Positions 1-8,623 of a stretch of DNA of 64,000 nt are shown here, piece after piece (position 1 is the first letter of the stretch; every line of letters starts with the position of its first letter). Below the pieces are notes generated by a model, which was not told where the DNA came from, made no database searches, and saw nothing but the letters and a program-made list of their open reading frames with translations. Position numbers and translations under genes: made by a program. Source of the stretch: DASQHY01 sp035602605 (GTDB lineage Bacteria > Acidobacteriota > Terriglobia > Acidiferrales > UBA7541); the NCBI GenBank assembly GCA_035602605.1, contig DATNLZ010000075.1:45430-109429 (forward strand), given 5' to 3'.

Positions 1-108
1 GCTCCATCGCAATTCGAAGCTGCCTTTATCTCCTCGGCGCACACCGACGACGACATTTCGAGTGCCATCGCCGCAGCGCGCTCAAGTCTGAGGGTTCTGG
101 CCCGCTGA
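1..108 (+). CDS. hemL: Glutamate-1-semialdehyde 2,1-aminomutase, C-terminal end (partial)
   Basis: The window opens inside a coding frame whose last 35 residues read like the C-terminus of glutamate-1-semialdehyde aminomutase: a PSQFEAAFISSAHTDDDI stretch followed by a short Ala-rich helix, with a TGA stop at 106-108. The PSxxEA(A/V)F(V/I)S.AHT pattern is characteristic of the end of HemL, the PLP enzyme that makes 5-aminolevulinate for tetrapyrrole synthesis by the C5 pathway. Only this tail is visible, so the catalytic lysine cannot be checked. The next gene begins 188 bases downstream on the same strand. Confidence 0.82.
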   Translation, partial: APSQFEAAFISSAHTDDDISSAIAAARSSLRVLAR

Positions 109-200
109 TTGCCCTCCCGCGAGCGTAACGTCCCCATGCAAAGTTGCCGGCGTGTGAATCGGTCACAGCCTTTCAATCCACCAATTCAGGAGTCATCGCA

Positions 201-287
201 ATGCGCAACCCAGCCCCGACCCGGCTTGCATTCGGTATTACGTTATGCTCAACTGCATTCAATCTACGTATGGCCGAGGACCGCTAG
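201..287 (+). CDS. Possible 28-residue leader peptide
   Basis: A short frame starts with ATG at 201 and stops with TAG at 285-287. It has a good ribosome binding site (AGGAG at 188-192, eight bases before the ATG), and its stop codon overlaps the AGGAGG that serves the next gene at 297. The peptide begins MRNPAPTRLAFGITLC and contains one short hydrophobic stretch. No family is recognised. The placement suggests translational coupling or a leader peptide for the membrane-protein gene downstream, but a frame of this size can arise by chance. Confidence 0.3.
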   Translation: MRNPAPTRLAFGITLCSTAFNLRMAEDR

Positions 288-296
288 GAGGTTCGA

Positions 297-1268
297 TTGC
301 CGTCAATTGATTTGAGGCCGTTGAGTCTCGGCGAGTTACTCGACCGCACGTTTTCGCTTTACCGCAAGAACTTCTGGCTCGTAGTGGGCATTATGCTTCT
401 TCCGCAAGCTGTTGTAGTTCTTGCAACGCTGGGTGTGCAACGCTTGGTAAGCCCAGCGTCCGTTTCGGTTCCTTTTCCAAATGATCCCGCCCAGGCCGCA
501 GCTCACCTTGCTCAGATGATGGGTTCAATTTTTCTTGGTCTCGGTATTTATATTTGCATAGTTTACGCGGTTCATACCATCGCGCTGGGCGCCACGACAT
601 TTGCAGTTTCCGATGTGTACCTCGGCCGCTCAACAAGTATCTCCGCCGCGTTCGCCAAGTTGCGCGGCCGGATCACACGTCTGCTCGGTCTTAATCTGGC
701 CGTAGTGCTGGTGCTTATTTCCTGCTATTTTGTGCTGGCTCTGTTGATAGCGATTTTTGCCGGCCTTCTGAGCTTAGTGTCTAAACCCCTCGCTGTGCTC
801 GGTGGCGTAATCGGGTTTGGCCTGGGCGTCTGGTTTTTGATTTGGATGTTTCTCGGCTTTATTGTGGCCGTGCCTTCATTACTTCTCGAAAACTCTGGAG
901 TCATCACAGCTTTGAAGCGCAGCAGCGAATTGCTTCGCGGGAATCGCGGGCGGGCTTTTTTGATTGTTTTTCTGATGCTTCTGATGACGTCAGTTGTTTC
1001 TGCTGTATTTCAAGGTCCCTTTTTGATAGCTAGCCTGGTGATGGTTGGTAAGGGAGAAGCCATGTCATTCTGGCTGACGGGCATTTCCGCCATTGCCGGT
1101 GGCATCGGCGTAGCTCTAAGTGCACCGCTCATGATGATTGCTGTGGCCCTTCTTTATTATGATGTGCGCGTGAGAAAAGAGGCTTTCGACTTGCAAGTGA
1201 TGATCTCGGAACTCGATGGCGCTGCGCTTCCCGCCGCCCCGACCACGCCTCCCGCCTCCATCGGATGA
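297..1268 (+). CDS. Multi-pass membrane protein of unknown function, first gene of MoxR cluster A
   Basis: A 323-residue integral membrane protein with about six predicted helices (roughly residues 26-46, 75-97, 130-160, 165-195, 215-240 and 255-285). The start is TTG at 297, preceded by a strong AGGAGG (286-291) at five bases' spacing. The N-terminal pattern LRPLSLGELLDRTF followed by LYRKNFW is typical of a widespread membrane-protein group often annotated as having a glycerophosphodiesterase-type membrane domain; no enzyme domain is present here. The stop overlaps the ATG of the DUF4129 gene by four bases, so the two are very likely cotranslated. The function is unknown; by context it may be part of the envelope machinery served by the MoxR ATPase three genes downstream. 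Confidence 0.85.
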   Translation: MPSIDLRPLSLGELLDRTFSLYRKNFWLVVGIMLLPQAVVVLATLGVQRLVSPASVSVPFPNDPAQAAAHLAQMMGSIFLGLGIYICIVYAVHTIALGATTFAVSDVYLGRSTSISAAFAKLRGRITRLLGLNLAVVLVLISCYFVLALLIAIFAGLLSLVSKPLAVLGGVIGFGLGVWFLIWMFLGFIVAVPSLLLENSGVITALKRSSELLRGNRGRAFLIVFLMLLMTSVVSAVFQGPFLIASLVMVGKGEAMSFWLTGISAIAGGIGVALSAPLMMIAVALLYYDVRVRKEAFDLQVMISELDGAALPAAPTTPPASIG

Positions 1269-2368
1269 TTCTCTCTCTGCCAGTGCGCCTTCGCGTATCG
1301 CACTTCATTCGTGTCTCGGGCATTGTTCTCGCGGGCATACTTTTTCAAATTCCCTCTACCAAAGGCGGGATAGATAAGCCCACCGCGAATCCGCCCATGG
1401 CAGACTTAGACTTGCGTGGGTATCTGGTAACCCTCAACCGCGTGTCCGCTGCAGTCCAAGATCTGCCAGCCCATCTTGCGGGTATCAGTTCGCTGCGCGC
1501 GTCGCTGCCGAAATCTTGGCGGGTCACTATGGTCGGCGGGAAACGGTATTGCGAAGTTTCGACGGTGTGGCTCGATTCCGCACTCGCCCGAATGCAAACA
1601 GATCCGGCGAATCTTATTCCCGTCCAAAAAAACATTTTGGAACACTTGAAACTTTTGCAAGAACAGGCCAAGTCTCTAGATACATCCCAAAGCGGCGTAG
1701 CCAATGCCAATGCAAATGTGCTTCCGCGCCTGAACGCTATTTTACAACGCAATGAATTCAGTTCGGTGCAGCCTCCCACGTGGTGGCAAAAGCTTACTGC
1801 GCGCATGGGAGGCTGGGCTCGCCGTATGCTAACCAAACTCCTTAGCGGCAAGGGCAAACATCAGGCTGTGCGTTTAGTTTTCGTTTGGTTATCTATCATC
1901 GCTCTCTTCATCCTTCTCGCGTGGATTCTGGGACGTGCCTTGGTGCGAACGGCCAAGCATGCCGAACTTGAGCTGGGCACTCCGATGCCCGCGGGAAAAT
2001 CATGGCGCGTGTGGGCGCAAGAGGCGCTCGCGGCAGCCAGAGAATCGCGTTTTCGCGAAGCCGTCCATTTTGGCTATTGGGCCGGAGTCTATCGTTTGCA
2101 GGATTTGGGTGCGTTGAAACTTGAGAACGCGCGCACACCGCGCGAATACTTGCGCCTGTTAGAGCCCGGCTCTTCTAATGTACCCGCGCAATCATCGGAC
2201 GAGCATGCAACCAACTATCGCGCTCCGCTCCAAAATCTTACTCGCCAGCTGGAACTGACCTGGTACGGCTGCCAGCCTGCCACGGAGCATGATTTCGCCG
2301 AAACAATCGAGAACCTGGAGGCGCTGGGATGCCGTTTTCCCTCGGACCAGTCGATCGCCGGCTGCTGA
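1265..2368 (+). CDS. DUF4129 domain membrane protein
   Basis: A 367-residue protein with an N-terminal hydrophobic segment (about 15-30), a soluble stretch, a second membrane helix at about 201-226, and a cytoplasmic C-terminal domain whose pattern (ALAAARESRFREAVHFGYWA, then L..L..L.LENARTPREYL) matches DUF4129. In other bacteria DUF4129 is found next to, or fused with, transglutaminase proteins in MoxR/DUF58 neighbourhoods. The start ATG at 1265 overlaps the upstream stop by four bases (ATGA). The 3' end overlaps the DUF4350 gene by 40 bases in another frame, a tight operon arrangement. The molecular role is not established. Confidence 0.85.
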   Translation: MILSLPVRLRVSHFIRVSGIVLAGILFQIPSTKGGIDKPTANPPMADLDLRGYLVTLNRVSAAVQDLPAHLAGISSLRASLPKSWRVTMVGGKRYCEVSTVWLDSALARMQTDPANLIPVQKNILEHLKLLQEQAKSLDTSQSGVANANANVLPRLNAILQRNEFSSVQPPTWWQKLTARMGGWARRMLTKLLSGKGKHQAVRLVFVWLSIIALFILLAWILGRALVRTAKHAELELGTPMPAGKSWRVWAQEALAAARESRFREAVHFGYWAGVYRLQDLGALKLENARTPREYLRLLEPGSSNVPAQSSDEHATNYRAPLQNLTRQLELTWYGCQPATEHDFAETIENLEALGCRFPSDQSIAGC

Positions 2369-3528
2369 TTGTTTTTGGCGGAATCTTTCTTATGATTGTG
2401 GCCATTGCCGCAATTCTGGCCCCTTCTCCGGTTTCTCAATTTCCAGGCTTTGCGTCGACTTATTCGCCGGCTTCCGATGGCAGCAAGGCAGCGTTTTTGC
2501 TTCTCAAGGACTTGGGCTACCGCGTCGAACGCTGGGAGGAGCCCCCCACCGAGTTGCCTCACCAAGCCACCAGCACGCTTCTGGTTCTAGCTGAGCCGTT
2601 TATTCTCGGCAGCGCAGAAGAAAAGGAAGCATTACATCTTTTTGTTTACCGCGGAGGGCGCGTCTTGGCCATTGGAGCTGGCGCGGCGGCCATGGTCCCG
2701 GAGGGTGGAGCGCTTGACTTGGACCAGAATGCGGCGGAATGGAAAACGTATCACGCGGTTCTCCCAGGTCCTTTCATGCGCGATGCACCGGAAATCGCAA
2801 TGTCTCCAAAGTCGCGTTGGCAGATGGCGCACGCGAATCATGTTCCGATTTACCTCGAAGGAGCTGACACAACAGTTGTGACCTATTACTCCGGCAAAGG
2901 CCAAGTCGTATGGTGGGGAGCGGCCACGCCGCTCAGCAACTCTGGCATCAAGCTCTCCGGAAACTTGAATTTGTTTTTAGAGTCGATCGGCGATCCCGCG
3001 AACATTCGCGTTTTGTGGGATGAATATTATCACGGCCGGCGCGGCACGCTTTCTTCGTATATCGCGAAAACGCCGGTACCCTGGGCCTTCTTGCAGCTTG
3101 GCCTGGTAGCCTTCGCTGTATTGCTGACTTTTGCCCGCAGATCTGGCCCGATGCGTCCGCATATACTGGATACGCGCCAGTCTCCCCTTGAGTTTGTCGA
3201 AACACTCGGGGATCTTTATCATCGCGGCCACGCCGGTGCCGCAGCCGCAAACATCGCATATGACCATTTTCGGTCGTTGCTCACAAGGCGCCTGGGTCTG
3301 CCGGGCAACGAGTCCATCGCCCATCTTTACCAGGCATCTCGCGATCGCTTGGGGTGGACGCAGCCCGGCTTTTTCCAGGCTTTGCAAGACGCGGAACGGT
3401 GCACGCGCACTTCGGACCTCAGCGATGAAGACGCGTTGCGCGTGGTACAGTCGCTGGAACATTATGCGGTGCTGTTAAACATCAAGCGAATCGCGCCCAA
3501 GGAGACTTGCGGATGGCGCAACACGTAG
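2329..3528 (+). CDS. DUF4350 domain membrane protein
   Basis: A 399-residue protein with a membrane helix at about 11-30, a DUF4350-type globular domain (YSPASDGSKAAFLLLKDLGY, then a GGRVLAIGAG-like core resembling a glutamine-amidotransferase-like fold), a second helix at about 252-270 and a helical cytoplasmic tail. DUF4350 proteins regularly accompany DUF4129, MoxR and DUF58 genes, as here. The start ATG at 2329 lies inside the end of the DUF4129 gene, and the 3' end overlaps the MoxR start, so the four genes form a single transcription unit. The function is unknown; a role as membrane partner of the ATPase is inferred from context. Confidence 0.85.
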   Translation: MPFSLGPVDRRLLIVFGGIFLMIVAIAAILAPSPVSQFPGFASTYSPASDGSKAAFLLLKDLGYRVERWEEPPTELPHQATSTLLVLAEPFILGSAEEKEALHLFVYRGGRVLAIGAGAAAMVPEGGALDLDQNAAEWKTYHAVLPGPFMRDAPEIAMSPKSRWQMAHANHVPIYLEGADTTVVTYYSGKGQVVWWGAATPLSNSGIKLSGNLNLFLESIGDPANIRVLWDEYYHGRRGTLSSYIAKTPVPWAFLQLGLVAFAVLLTFARRSGPMRPHILDTRQSPLEFVETLGDLYHRGHAGAAAANIAYDHFRSLLTRRLGLPGNESIAHLYQASRDRLGWTQPGFFQALQDAERCTRTSDLSDEDALRVVQSLEHYAVLLNIKRIAPKETCGWRNT

Positions 3529-4463
3529 CACAGTTAGCGGAGCAGGTGCGCCGCGAAATGGCCAAGGCGATTGTCGGCCAGCGCGAAGTGGTCGATCAGT
3601 TGCTGCTTGTTCTTCTTTGCGGCGGACATGCGTTGCTCGAAGGAGTTCCAGGTCTCGCGAAAACTCTCGCGGTCAAGACCCTGGCGCAGATTGGTCAACT
3701 CCAATTCGGCCGCGTTCAGTGCACCCCCGACCTGATGCCCGCCGATGTCGTCGGAACAAACGTGTTCAATATGGCCACGAGTTCTTTTTCACTGCATCGC
3801 GGCCCTATCTTTACCGACCTTCTCCTGGTGGACGAAATCAACCGGACGCCTCCGCGCACACAGGCTGCACTTCTGGAATCCATGGAGGAGCGCCAAGTCA
3901 CCATCGATGGCACGAGCCACCCACTTTCCCGCTTTTTTACCGTATTGGCCACTCAGAATCCGATCGAGTTTGAAGGTACCTATCCGCTGCCCGAGGCTCA
4001 GCTTGACCGTTTCCTCATGAAAATCCGCGTAGCGTATCCATCGGCCGCCGAGGAATCACAGATTCTCGAGCACTACCATCAGGGCTTCGACGCGAAGCAG
4101 GTCAGCCGCATTGTATTTGAATCCTTGCCGGTCGGTTGGCTTGACACTGCGCGCGAAGAGTTGCGACTGGTCCGCGTTGAGCCCCATCTATTCAATTATG
4201 TCTCGACGATTGCTCGCCGCAGTCGTGAATGGCCTTCCCTTAGTCTAGGAGCCAGCCCGCGCGCCGCACTGGCTTTACTTTTCGTGGCAAAGGGTACCGC
4301 TGCTTTGGAAGGTCGCGATTTTCTGATTCCCGATGATGTGAAAGCGATCGCCCCGGCAGTTTTGCGTCATAGACTTCTGCTCAAGCCTGAGGCCGACCTC
4401 GATGGAATTACAGCGGATCAAGTGGTCGCGGAAATTGTTGCTGCGGTCGAAGTGCCAAAATAG
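3513..4463 (+). CDS. MoxR-family AAA+ ATPase (cluster A)
   Basis: A 316-residue AAA+ ATPase of the MoxR family. Visible motifs are the Walker A GVPGLAKT, the FGRVQCTPDLMPADV segment, the Walker B LLVDEINRTPPRTQ, sensor 1 (VLATQNPIEFEGTYPLPEAQ) and a C-terminal lid helix domain. MoxR ATPases act as chaperone-like factors that activate or assemble vWA-containing or metal-cofactor protein complexes. I chose ATG 3513 over the upstream TTG at 3507 because AAGGAG (3499-3504) sits about eight bases before the ATG and would be too close to the TTG. The 5' end overlaps the DUF4350 stop by 16 bases, and a DUF58 gene follows after 73 bases, the usual MoxR partner order. Confidence 0.93.
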   Translation: MAQHVAQLAEQVRREMAKAIVGQREVVDQLLLVLLCGGHALLEGVPGLAKTLAVKTLAQIGQLQFGRVQCTPDLMPADVVGTNVFNMATSSFSLHRGPIFTDLLLVDEINRTPPRTQAALLESMEERQVTIDGTSHPLSRFFTVLATQNPIEFEGTYPLPEAQLDRFLMKIRVAYPSAAEESQILEHYHQGFDAKQVSRIVFESLPVGWLDTAREELRLVRVEPHLFNYVSTIARRSREWPSLSLGASPRAALALLFVAKGTAALEGRDFLIPDDVKAIAPAVLRHRLLLKPEADLDGITADQVVAEIVAAVEVPK

Positions 4464-4536
4464 CCACAAGTCACACAAGCGCTCACGCCGCATGGTTCCC
4501 GATGCTAAAAGTAGATGGTAATAAAATGACACGGGC

Positions 4537-5946
4537 ATGATACGAGCTGCCGGTCACCTGATCCCGCCAACACCCTCTGCCCGTGCCACCCCTCTTTCGC
4601 GCCGGCGGTCAGCACTCTCAAGATTTCTGCCCAGCGGAGGCGTTGGGCCACGCGGTCTGTTGATTCTTCTACTGGGACTTGTCTGGATTGGTCCCGCATG
4701 GTTTGAGCCCAGATTTCTGCTGGCCATGGCTTTTTGGGATGCCGTGGCCGTAGCGCTCTGGGTCTGGGATTTTTCGAGGCTTCCGCATCCGAACCGCCTC
4801 GAAGTCCGGCGCGTTTGGGTAACGGCTCCGGCGCTCGGCGCGCAGTCATCAATCGAGCTTCATCTTGACAACTCTGGAGACGTTCCCATTTCAGCGGTTG
4901 TCGTCGATGATGTCCTGCCGATTTTTCGATCCCAGCCGCCTGTTTTAGAGATTCGTGCCCGCACCGGCGATGCCGGCATCGCGCGCTACGAAATTTTTCC
5001 TACGATGCGCGGAGACGCGCGCTTCGGGCGAGTGTTCGTGCGCTATCAGAGCTTCTTCCGGATTGCCGAGCGGTGGGCCCATGTTGACATCCCGCAAATC
5101 GTTCGCGTCTATCCCAACCTGGAGGAGGCTCGCCGCGAAACCCTTTATCTGATTCGCACCCGCCAGGTTCAACTCGAAAAGCGGTTGCGACGCCAGCCGG
5201 GCCAGGGGCGCGATTTTGAAAGTTTGCGCGAATACCGGCCGGGCGATCCCTGGCGCGATATTTGCTGGACGGCGTCAGCGCGCCGCGTGCGCTTGGTCAG
5301 CAAGGTTTATCAGATCGAGCGCAGCCAAACGGTGTGGCTGGTTCTCGACACCGGGAGGTTGCTAGGCGCGCGCGTTGACTGGCCTAGTAAACTCGATTAC
5401 GCCGTGAACGCCGCGCTCGCGCTGGCTCAGGTAGCGCTGCATTCTGGTGACCGCGTTGGATTGCTCGCGTACGGAAGAAAGCTTCAGCAGCAAGTGCCCG
5501 CTAACCGCGGACCTCATCAGCTGCGCGCTTTCGTGGAGAGCCTCGCACTGGTGCATACCGAGCAGTACGAAGCCGATCATCTAGGCGCCGCCAAAAAGCT
5601 TCTGACCTTGCAGAATCGTCGCAGCCTTATTGTGTGGCTCACCGATTTAGCGGAGACCGCCGCGCTGCCCGACGTCATCGAGAGCACCATGCAAATGACT
5701 CCGCGCCACCTCGTTCTCTTCGGTGTACTCAAGCAGCCCGAGTTGACGCAAATTGCTGACCGAACGCCCGAAACAACGAAGCAGATGTATCATCACGTTG
5801 CCGCGCAGGAAATGCTTGACCGCCGAGAACTGCTCTTGCGGCGCCTGCAACAGCACGGCGTGCTGGCTATGGAATTTGACCCTCGACACCTCACCTCAGC
5901 GCTCGTCAACCGCTACCTGGAAATTAAGGAACGCAGCCTGCTCTAA
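4537..5946 (+). CDS. DUF58 domain protein (cluster A)
   Basis: A 469-residue protein with an N-terminal hydrophobic region (about 39-75, likely two membrane passes), an extracytoplasmic-type middle region, and the DUF58 signature around residues 210-250 (GRDFESLREYRPGDPWRDI followed by CWTASARR), then a vWA-like fold. DUF58 proteins are standard partners of MoxR ATPases. The MIDAS-like position reads VLDTGR rather than DxSxS, so metal binding by the vWA-like part is doubtful. A short hairpin (5971-5991) follows the stop and probably ends the transcript. Confidence 0.88.
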   Translation: MIRAAGHLIPPTPSARATPLSRRRSALSRFLPSGGVGPRGLLILLLGLVWIGPAWFEPRFLLAMAFWDAVAVALWVWDFSRLPHPNRLEVRRVWVTAPALGAQSSIELHLDNSGDVPISAVVVDDVLPIFRSQPPVLEIRARTGDAGIARYEIFPTMRGDARFGRVFVRYQSFFRIAERWAHVDIPQIVRVYPNLEEARRETLYLIRTRQVQLEKRLRRQPGQGRDFESLREYRPGDPWRDICWTASARRVRLVSKVYQIERSQTVWLVLDTGRLLGARVDWPSKLDYAVNAALALAQVALHSGDRVGLLAYGRKLQQQVPANRGPHQLRAFVESLALVHTEQYEADHLGAAKKLLTLQNRRSLIVWLTDLAETAALPDVIESTMQMTPRHLVLFGVLKQPELTQIADRTPETTKQMYHHVAAQEMLDRRELLLRRLQQHGVLAMEFDPRHLTSALVNRYLEIKERSLL

Positions 5947-5970
5947 ATCACAGAGTTTGGTCTCATCCAG

Positions 5971-5991
5971 GCAGCCAAGAGAATTGGCTGC
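5971..5991 (+). terminator. Hairpin between convergent genes, possible terminator
   Basis: GCAGCCAA (5971-5978) and TTGGCTGC (5984-5991) form a perfect eight-base-pair stem with a five-base loop, 25 bases after the DUF58 stop. There is no clear run of T after it on either strand, so it is a weaker candidate than a classical intrinsic terminator. The position between convergent transcripts supports the call. Confidence 0.45.
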
Positions 5992-6165
5992 GTGCAAGGT
6001 TTATCTGGCCGCGTGTGCGAAAGCTGTGCACCTCGAAAACACCCAAGCATCTCAACCGAACGTACGATCCTTTTGCTTTCATGCACGAAGGTATGTCACG
6101 GCACTAAGTCCGAGAACCCGTCCTGCTCTCGCAAGATCGTACAGTCATGTTTCCTGAGAGCATAC

Positions 6166-7137
6166 TCAGGTTTCGTTGATAACCTCACCCTGGTTACGCC
6201 CGGCGGTCAGCAAGTACCCAAAAAACGCGCCTCCCAGCGCCACCGAAAATAAGAACTTTAAATATGCCGGCAGCGCTGTCGGCGACACAAAAGCTTCAAC
6301 AATACCCGCCACAAAGAGCATCGGAATTGTGCCCAGCATCAGGCGAATCGCCTGGCCACTCGCCTCAGCTAGCGAGTCTCTTCGGGGAAGCAGCCCGGGA
6401 AACAGCCATCCTCGTGCGATCAATAGCCCGGCGCCTCCGGCGATAAAAATCGCCGGCAATTCCAGCATGCCGTGCCCTGCGACAAACGCCAGGACTTTTG
6501 AGAGCATTCCCGCTTGCCAGCAAGCTGCAAGTATCACTCCGAAAAGTAAACCATTCAGCGCAAGAAGATAGCAGGTGCCGAGTCCCGCGGTAATCCCAAA
6601 CGCAAACATTGCAAACGAGACGGACAGGTTATTGGTCATGATCTCGCTCGAAGCGCGCGCCTTTACGGTAAGAATCGAGTCCGTCCACATTTCTCGCCGC
6701 TCGATCTTGTCGCTCATGTGCGGACCCAAGAGATACCGCGAGAATGAAGCATCCCCGAGGGTGGCAAGAAATCCGACTACTGTGCCGGCGAGGAAAATGA
6801 TAAAGGCCGTAAGCGTGTAAGCGAATGTCGCTCGAAAAATGTGCGGGTAAACGCGAACATAAAATCGTGCGATGTTACTGGGATTACCTCGCCGTCCCAT
6901 GTAGATTAGATTGTGCGCGCGTCCCAGGAGTTGATTCAGGTATACGTGCAGGGTCTGGCTCTTGGGGTCTTCACGGACGGCGGCCAGATCACCGGCCGTC
7001 TGCCGGTACAATAGCCCGAGTTCTTGCAACTCTCGGTGTGTAAGTGCTGTGACCCCACGTTTACGAGCCCGTTCGAGAAGTTCCGTGAGCTGGGCCCAAT
7101 GGGGTTTGCGTTTTGCGAGCCATCTCGTGGAGAGCAT
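6166..7137 (-). CDS. SpoIIM-like (stage II sporulation protein M family) membrane protein
   Basis: A 323-residue membrane protein. The soluble N-terminal helix region carries the family pattern WAQLTELLERARKRGVTAL and ELGLLYRQTAGDLAAVRE, followed by about five to six membrane helices and a conserved GHGMLELPAIFIAGGAG segment, typical of SpoIIM/DUF95 proteins found in many non-sporulating bacteria next to RDD proteins. I place the start at the ATG at 7137; a GTG at 7179 in the same frame would add 14 residues. It is divergent from the RDD gene, whose start codon is only two bases away. By context it may belong to the membrane part of MoxR cluster A; its biochemical role is unknown. Confidence 0.85.
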   Translation of the reverse strand: MLSTRWLAKRKPHWAQLTELLERARKRGVTALTHRELQELGLLYRQTAGDLAAVREDPKSQTLHVYLNQLLGRAHNLIYMGRRGNPSNIARFYVRVYPHIFRATFAYTLTAFIIFLAGTVVGFLATLGDASFSRYLLGPHMSDKIERREMWTDSILTVKARASSEIMTNNLSVSFAMFAFGITAGLGTCYLLALNGLLFGVILAACWQAGMLSKVLAFVAGHGMLELPAIFIAGGAGLLIARGWLFPGLLPRRDSLAEASGQAIRLMLGTIPMLFVAGIVEAFVSPTALPAYLKFLFSVALGGAFFGYLLTAGRNQGEVINET

Positions 7138-7139
7138 CG

Positions 7140-7964
7140 GTGAATTCTTTGCAACAACCTCCAGATCGCTTCGCCGCACTCAGCGGCGACCGCTTCGTCG
7201 ACAAGCTTACCATTCAAACACCCGAGCAAACTCTTCTGGATTTTCCTCTCGCGGGCATTGGCAGCCGCTTTCTTGCTATAGCGCTCGACACCTTGATTCA
7301 AGCCCTGGTGATCACCGTTTTCTCGATAATCGCTTTGGTCCTCATCGCTTTCGCCGGAATTTCGTCGCAGAGCGCTGGGGTATGGGTTAGCGCCGTTACC
7401 CTTCTTGTCTTGTTTGTGATCTATACGGCGTATTTCGCGTTCTTTGAAGCTATTTGGAACGGACAGACGCCCGGTAAGCGCCTGCTGAAATTGCGAGTCA
7501 TTCAGGAATCTGGTCGACCGATTAATCCCTATCAAGCCATAGCGCGAAACCTCATGCGCTTGGTAGATTCACTCCCGTTTCTTTATGGCGTGGGCTGCCT
7601 TACCGTGCTTCTTAACAAGCAAAACAAGCGCCTCGGTGATTTTGTTGCCGGTACGGTCGTCGTTCTTGAGAAGCCGCTCGCTGCCGTCCATCCCGACTGG
7701 GGCATCGCTCGACCGCAAACCGCACGGGCGTATGATCTTCATCTCTTGACTGATGGCGAGTTCCAACTCATAGAGACGTTCTTGCGGCGCCGCTCGTACC
7801 TCGACCTTGCCGTACGCCAGCGAGTGGCCAGAGAGATTACCGCTCGCATCGTACATAAATTGGAATCATCCGGCACATCCGATAACAAACCATTACCCAG
7901 CGATGAACAATTTCTCGAGGATCTTATTCGGCAATATCGTGACGCCGGTGCGCTGGACCATTGA
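7140..7964 (+). CDS. RDD family membrane protein
   Basis: A 274-residue protein with the RDD domain near the N-terminus: GSRFLAIALDTLIQALVI contains the R..D pattern, and GQTPGKRLLKLRVIQESGRP is the conserved loop before the last helix. Three to four helices are predicted between residues 30 and 170, followed by a soluble C-terminal tail. I chose GTG 7140 because GGAGAG (7129-7134) precedes it at five bases. Its start codon nearly abuts that of the divergent SpoIIM-like gene. SpoIIM and RDD proteins recur beside MoxR/DUF58/DUF4129 genes, so it is probably functionally linked to cluster A. Confidence 0.87.
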   Translation: MNSLQQPPDRFAALSGDRFVDKLTIQTPEQTLLDFPLAGIGSRFLAIALDTLIQALVITVFSIIALVLIAFAGISSQSAGVWVSAVTLLVLFVIYTAYFAFFEAIWNGQTPGKRLLKLRVIQESGRPINPYQAIARNLMRLVDSLPFLYGVGCLTVLLNKQNKRLGDFVAGTVVVLEKPLAAVHPDWGIARPQTARAYDLHLLTDGEFQLIETFLRRRSYLDLAVRQRVAREITARIVHKLESSGTSDNKPLPSDEQFLEDLIRQYRDAGALDH

Positions 7965-8027
7965 GATTCTACTTAATTAGCGCCATCTGAATGTTAGCAG
8001 CGAAATTCAAATCAGGAGATTGACCAC

Positions 8028-8555
8028 ATGCCAGAAGGCTTTGAAACTCCCGAACACCCACTCGAACCGGAGCTTCTTCCTGTATCGCTGACGCTTTCAA
8101 TTCTCGCCGTCTTGGTTGCCGGCGTCACGTTGCTTGGCCACCGCACCCATACCGAAGAACTTCTACTGCAGGCCCGTGCCACCGACCAGTGGGCTTTCTA
8201 TCAGGCCAAGAACATCCGTCGCCACAATTACGAAATGTTTTCCGACTTGCTTTCCGTCGTGAAAGGCGAGAACGCCGGGCAGGTTTCCACTTTGCGCGAG
8301 AAATACAAGAAGGAGTTGGAGCGCTACGCAAAGGATAAAGAGGAAATTCAGTCGGAAGCCAGAGCCCTGGAGAAGGAGCGCGACGTTCAGCGCAAAAAAG
8401 CGGATCGCTTCGATGCGGGCGAGGGTCTTCTTGAGATTGCCCTGGTCATTACCTCCATCACGCTGCTCACAAGGCGTCGCATGTTTTGGCACGTGGGCAT
8501 GCTGGTGGCCCTTGGCGGTGTTAGTGTGGCGCTCACGGCATTCTGGATACACTAA
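8028..8555 (+). CDS. DUF4337 family membrane protein
   Basis: A 175-residue protein with one helix near the N-terminus (about 20-40), a long charged coiled-coil segment (about 75-130, rich in K, E and R), and two C-terminal helices (about 135-172). The ATDQWAFYQAKNIRRHNYE segment is typical of DUF4337. AGGAG lies nine bases before the ATG. No neighbour shares its operon clearly: the RDD gene ends 63 bases upstream and the next gene is convergent. Function unknown. Confidence 0.83.
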   Translation: MPEGFETPEHPLEPELLPVSLTLSILAVLVAGVTLLGHRTHTEELLLQARATDQWAFYQAKNIRRHNYEMFSDLLSVVKGENAGQVSTLREKYKKELERYAKDKEEIQSEARALEKERDVQRKKADRFDAGEGLLEIALVITSITLLTRRRMFWHVGMLVALGGVSVALTAFWIH

Positions 8556-8623
8556 AGCTATGGTCACACAGGGTCACATCGCAAAGAGCCCCGCGACAGC
8601 GATTAAAACCGGCGCCAACCAAC

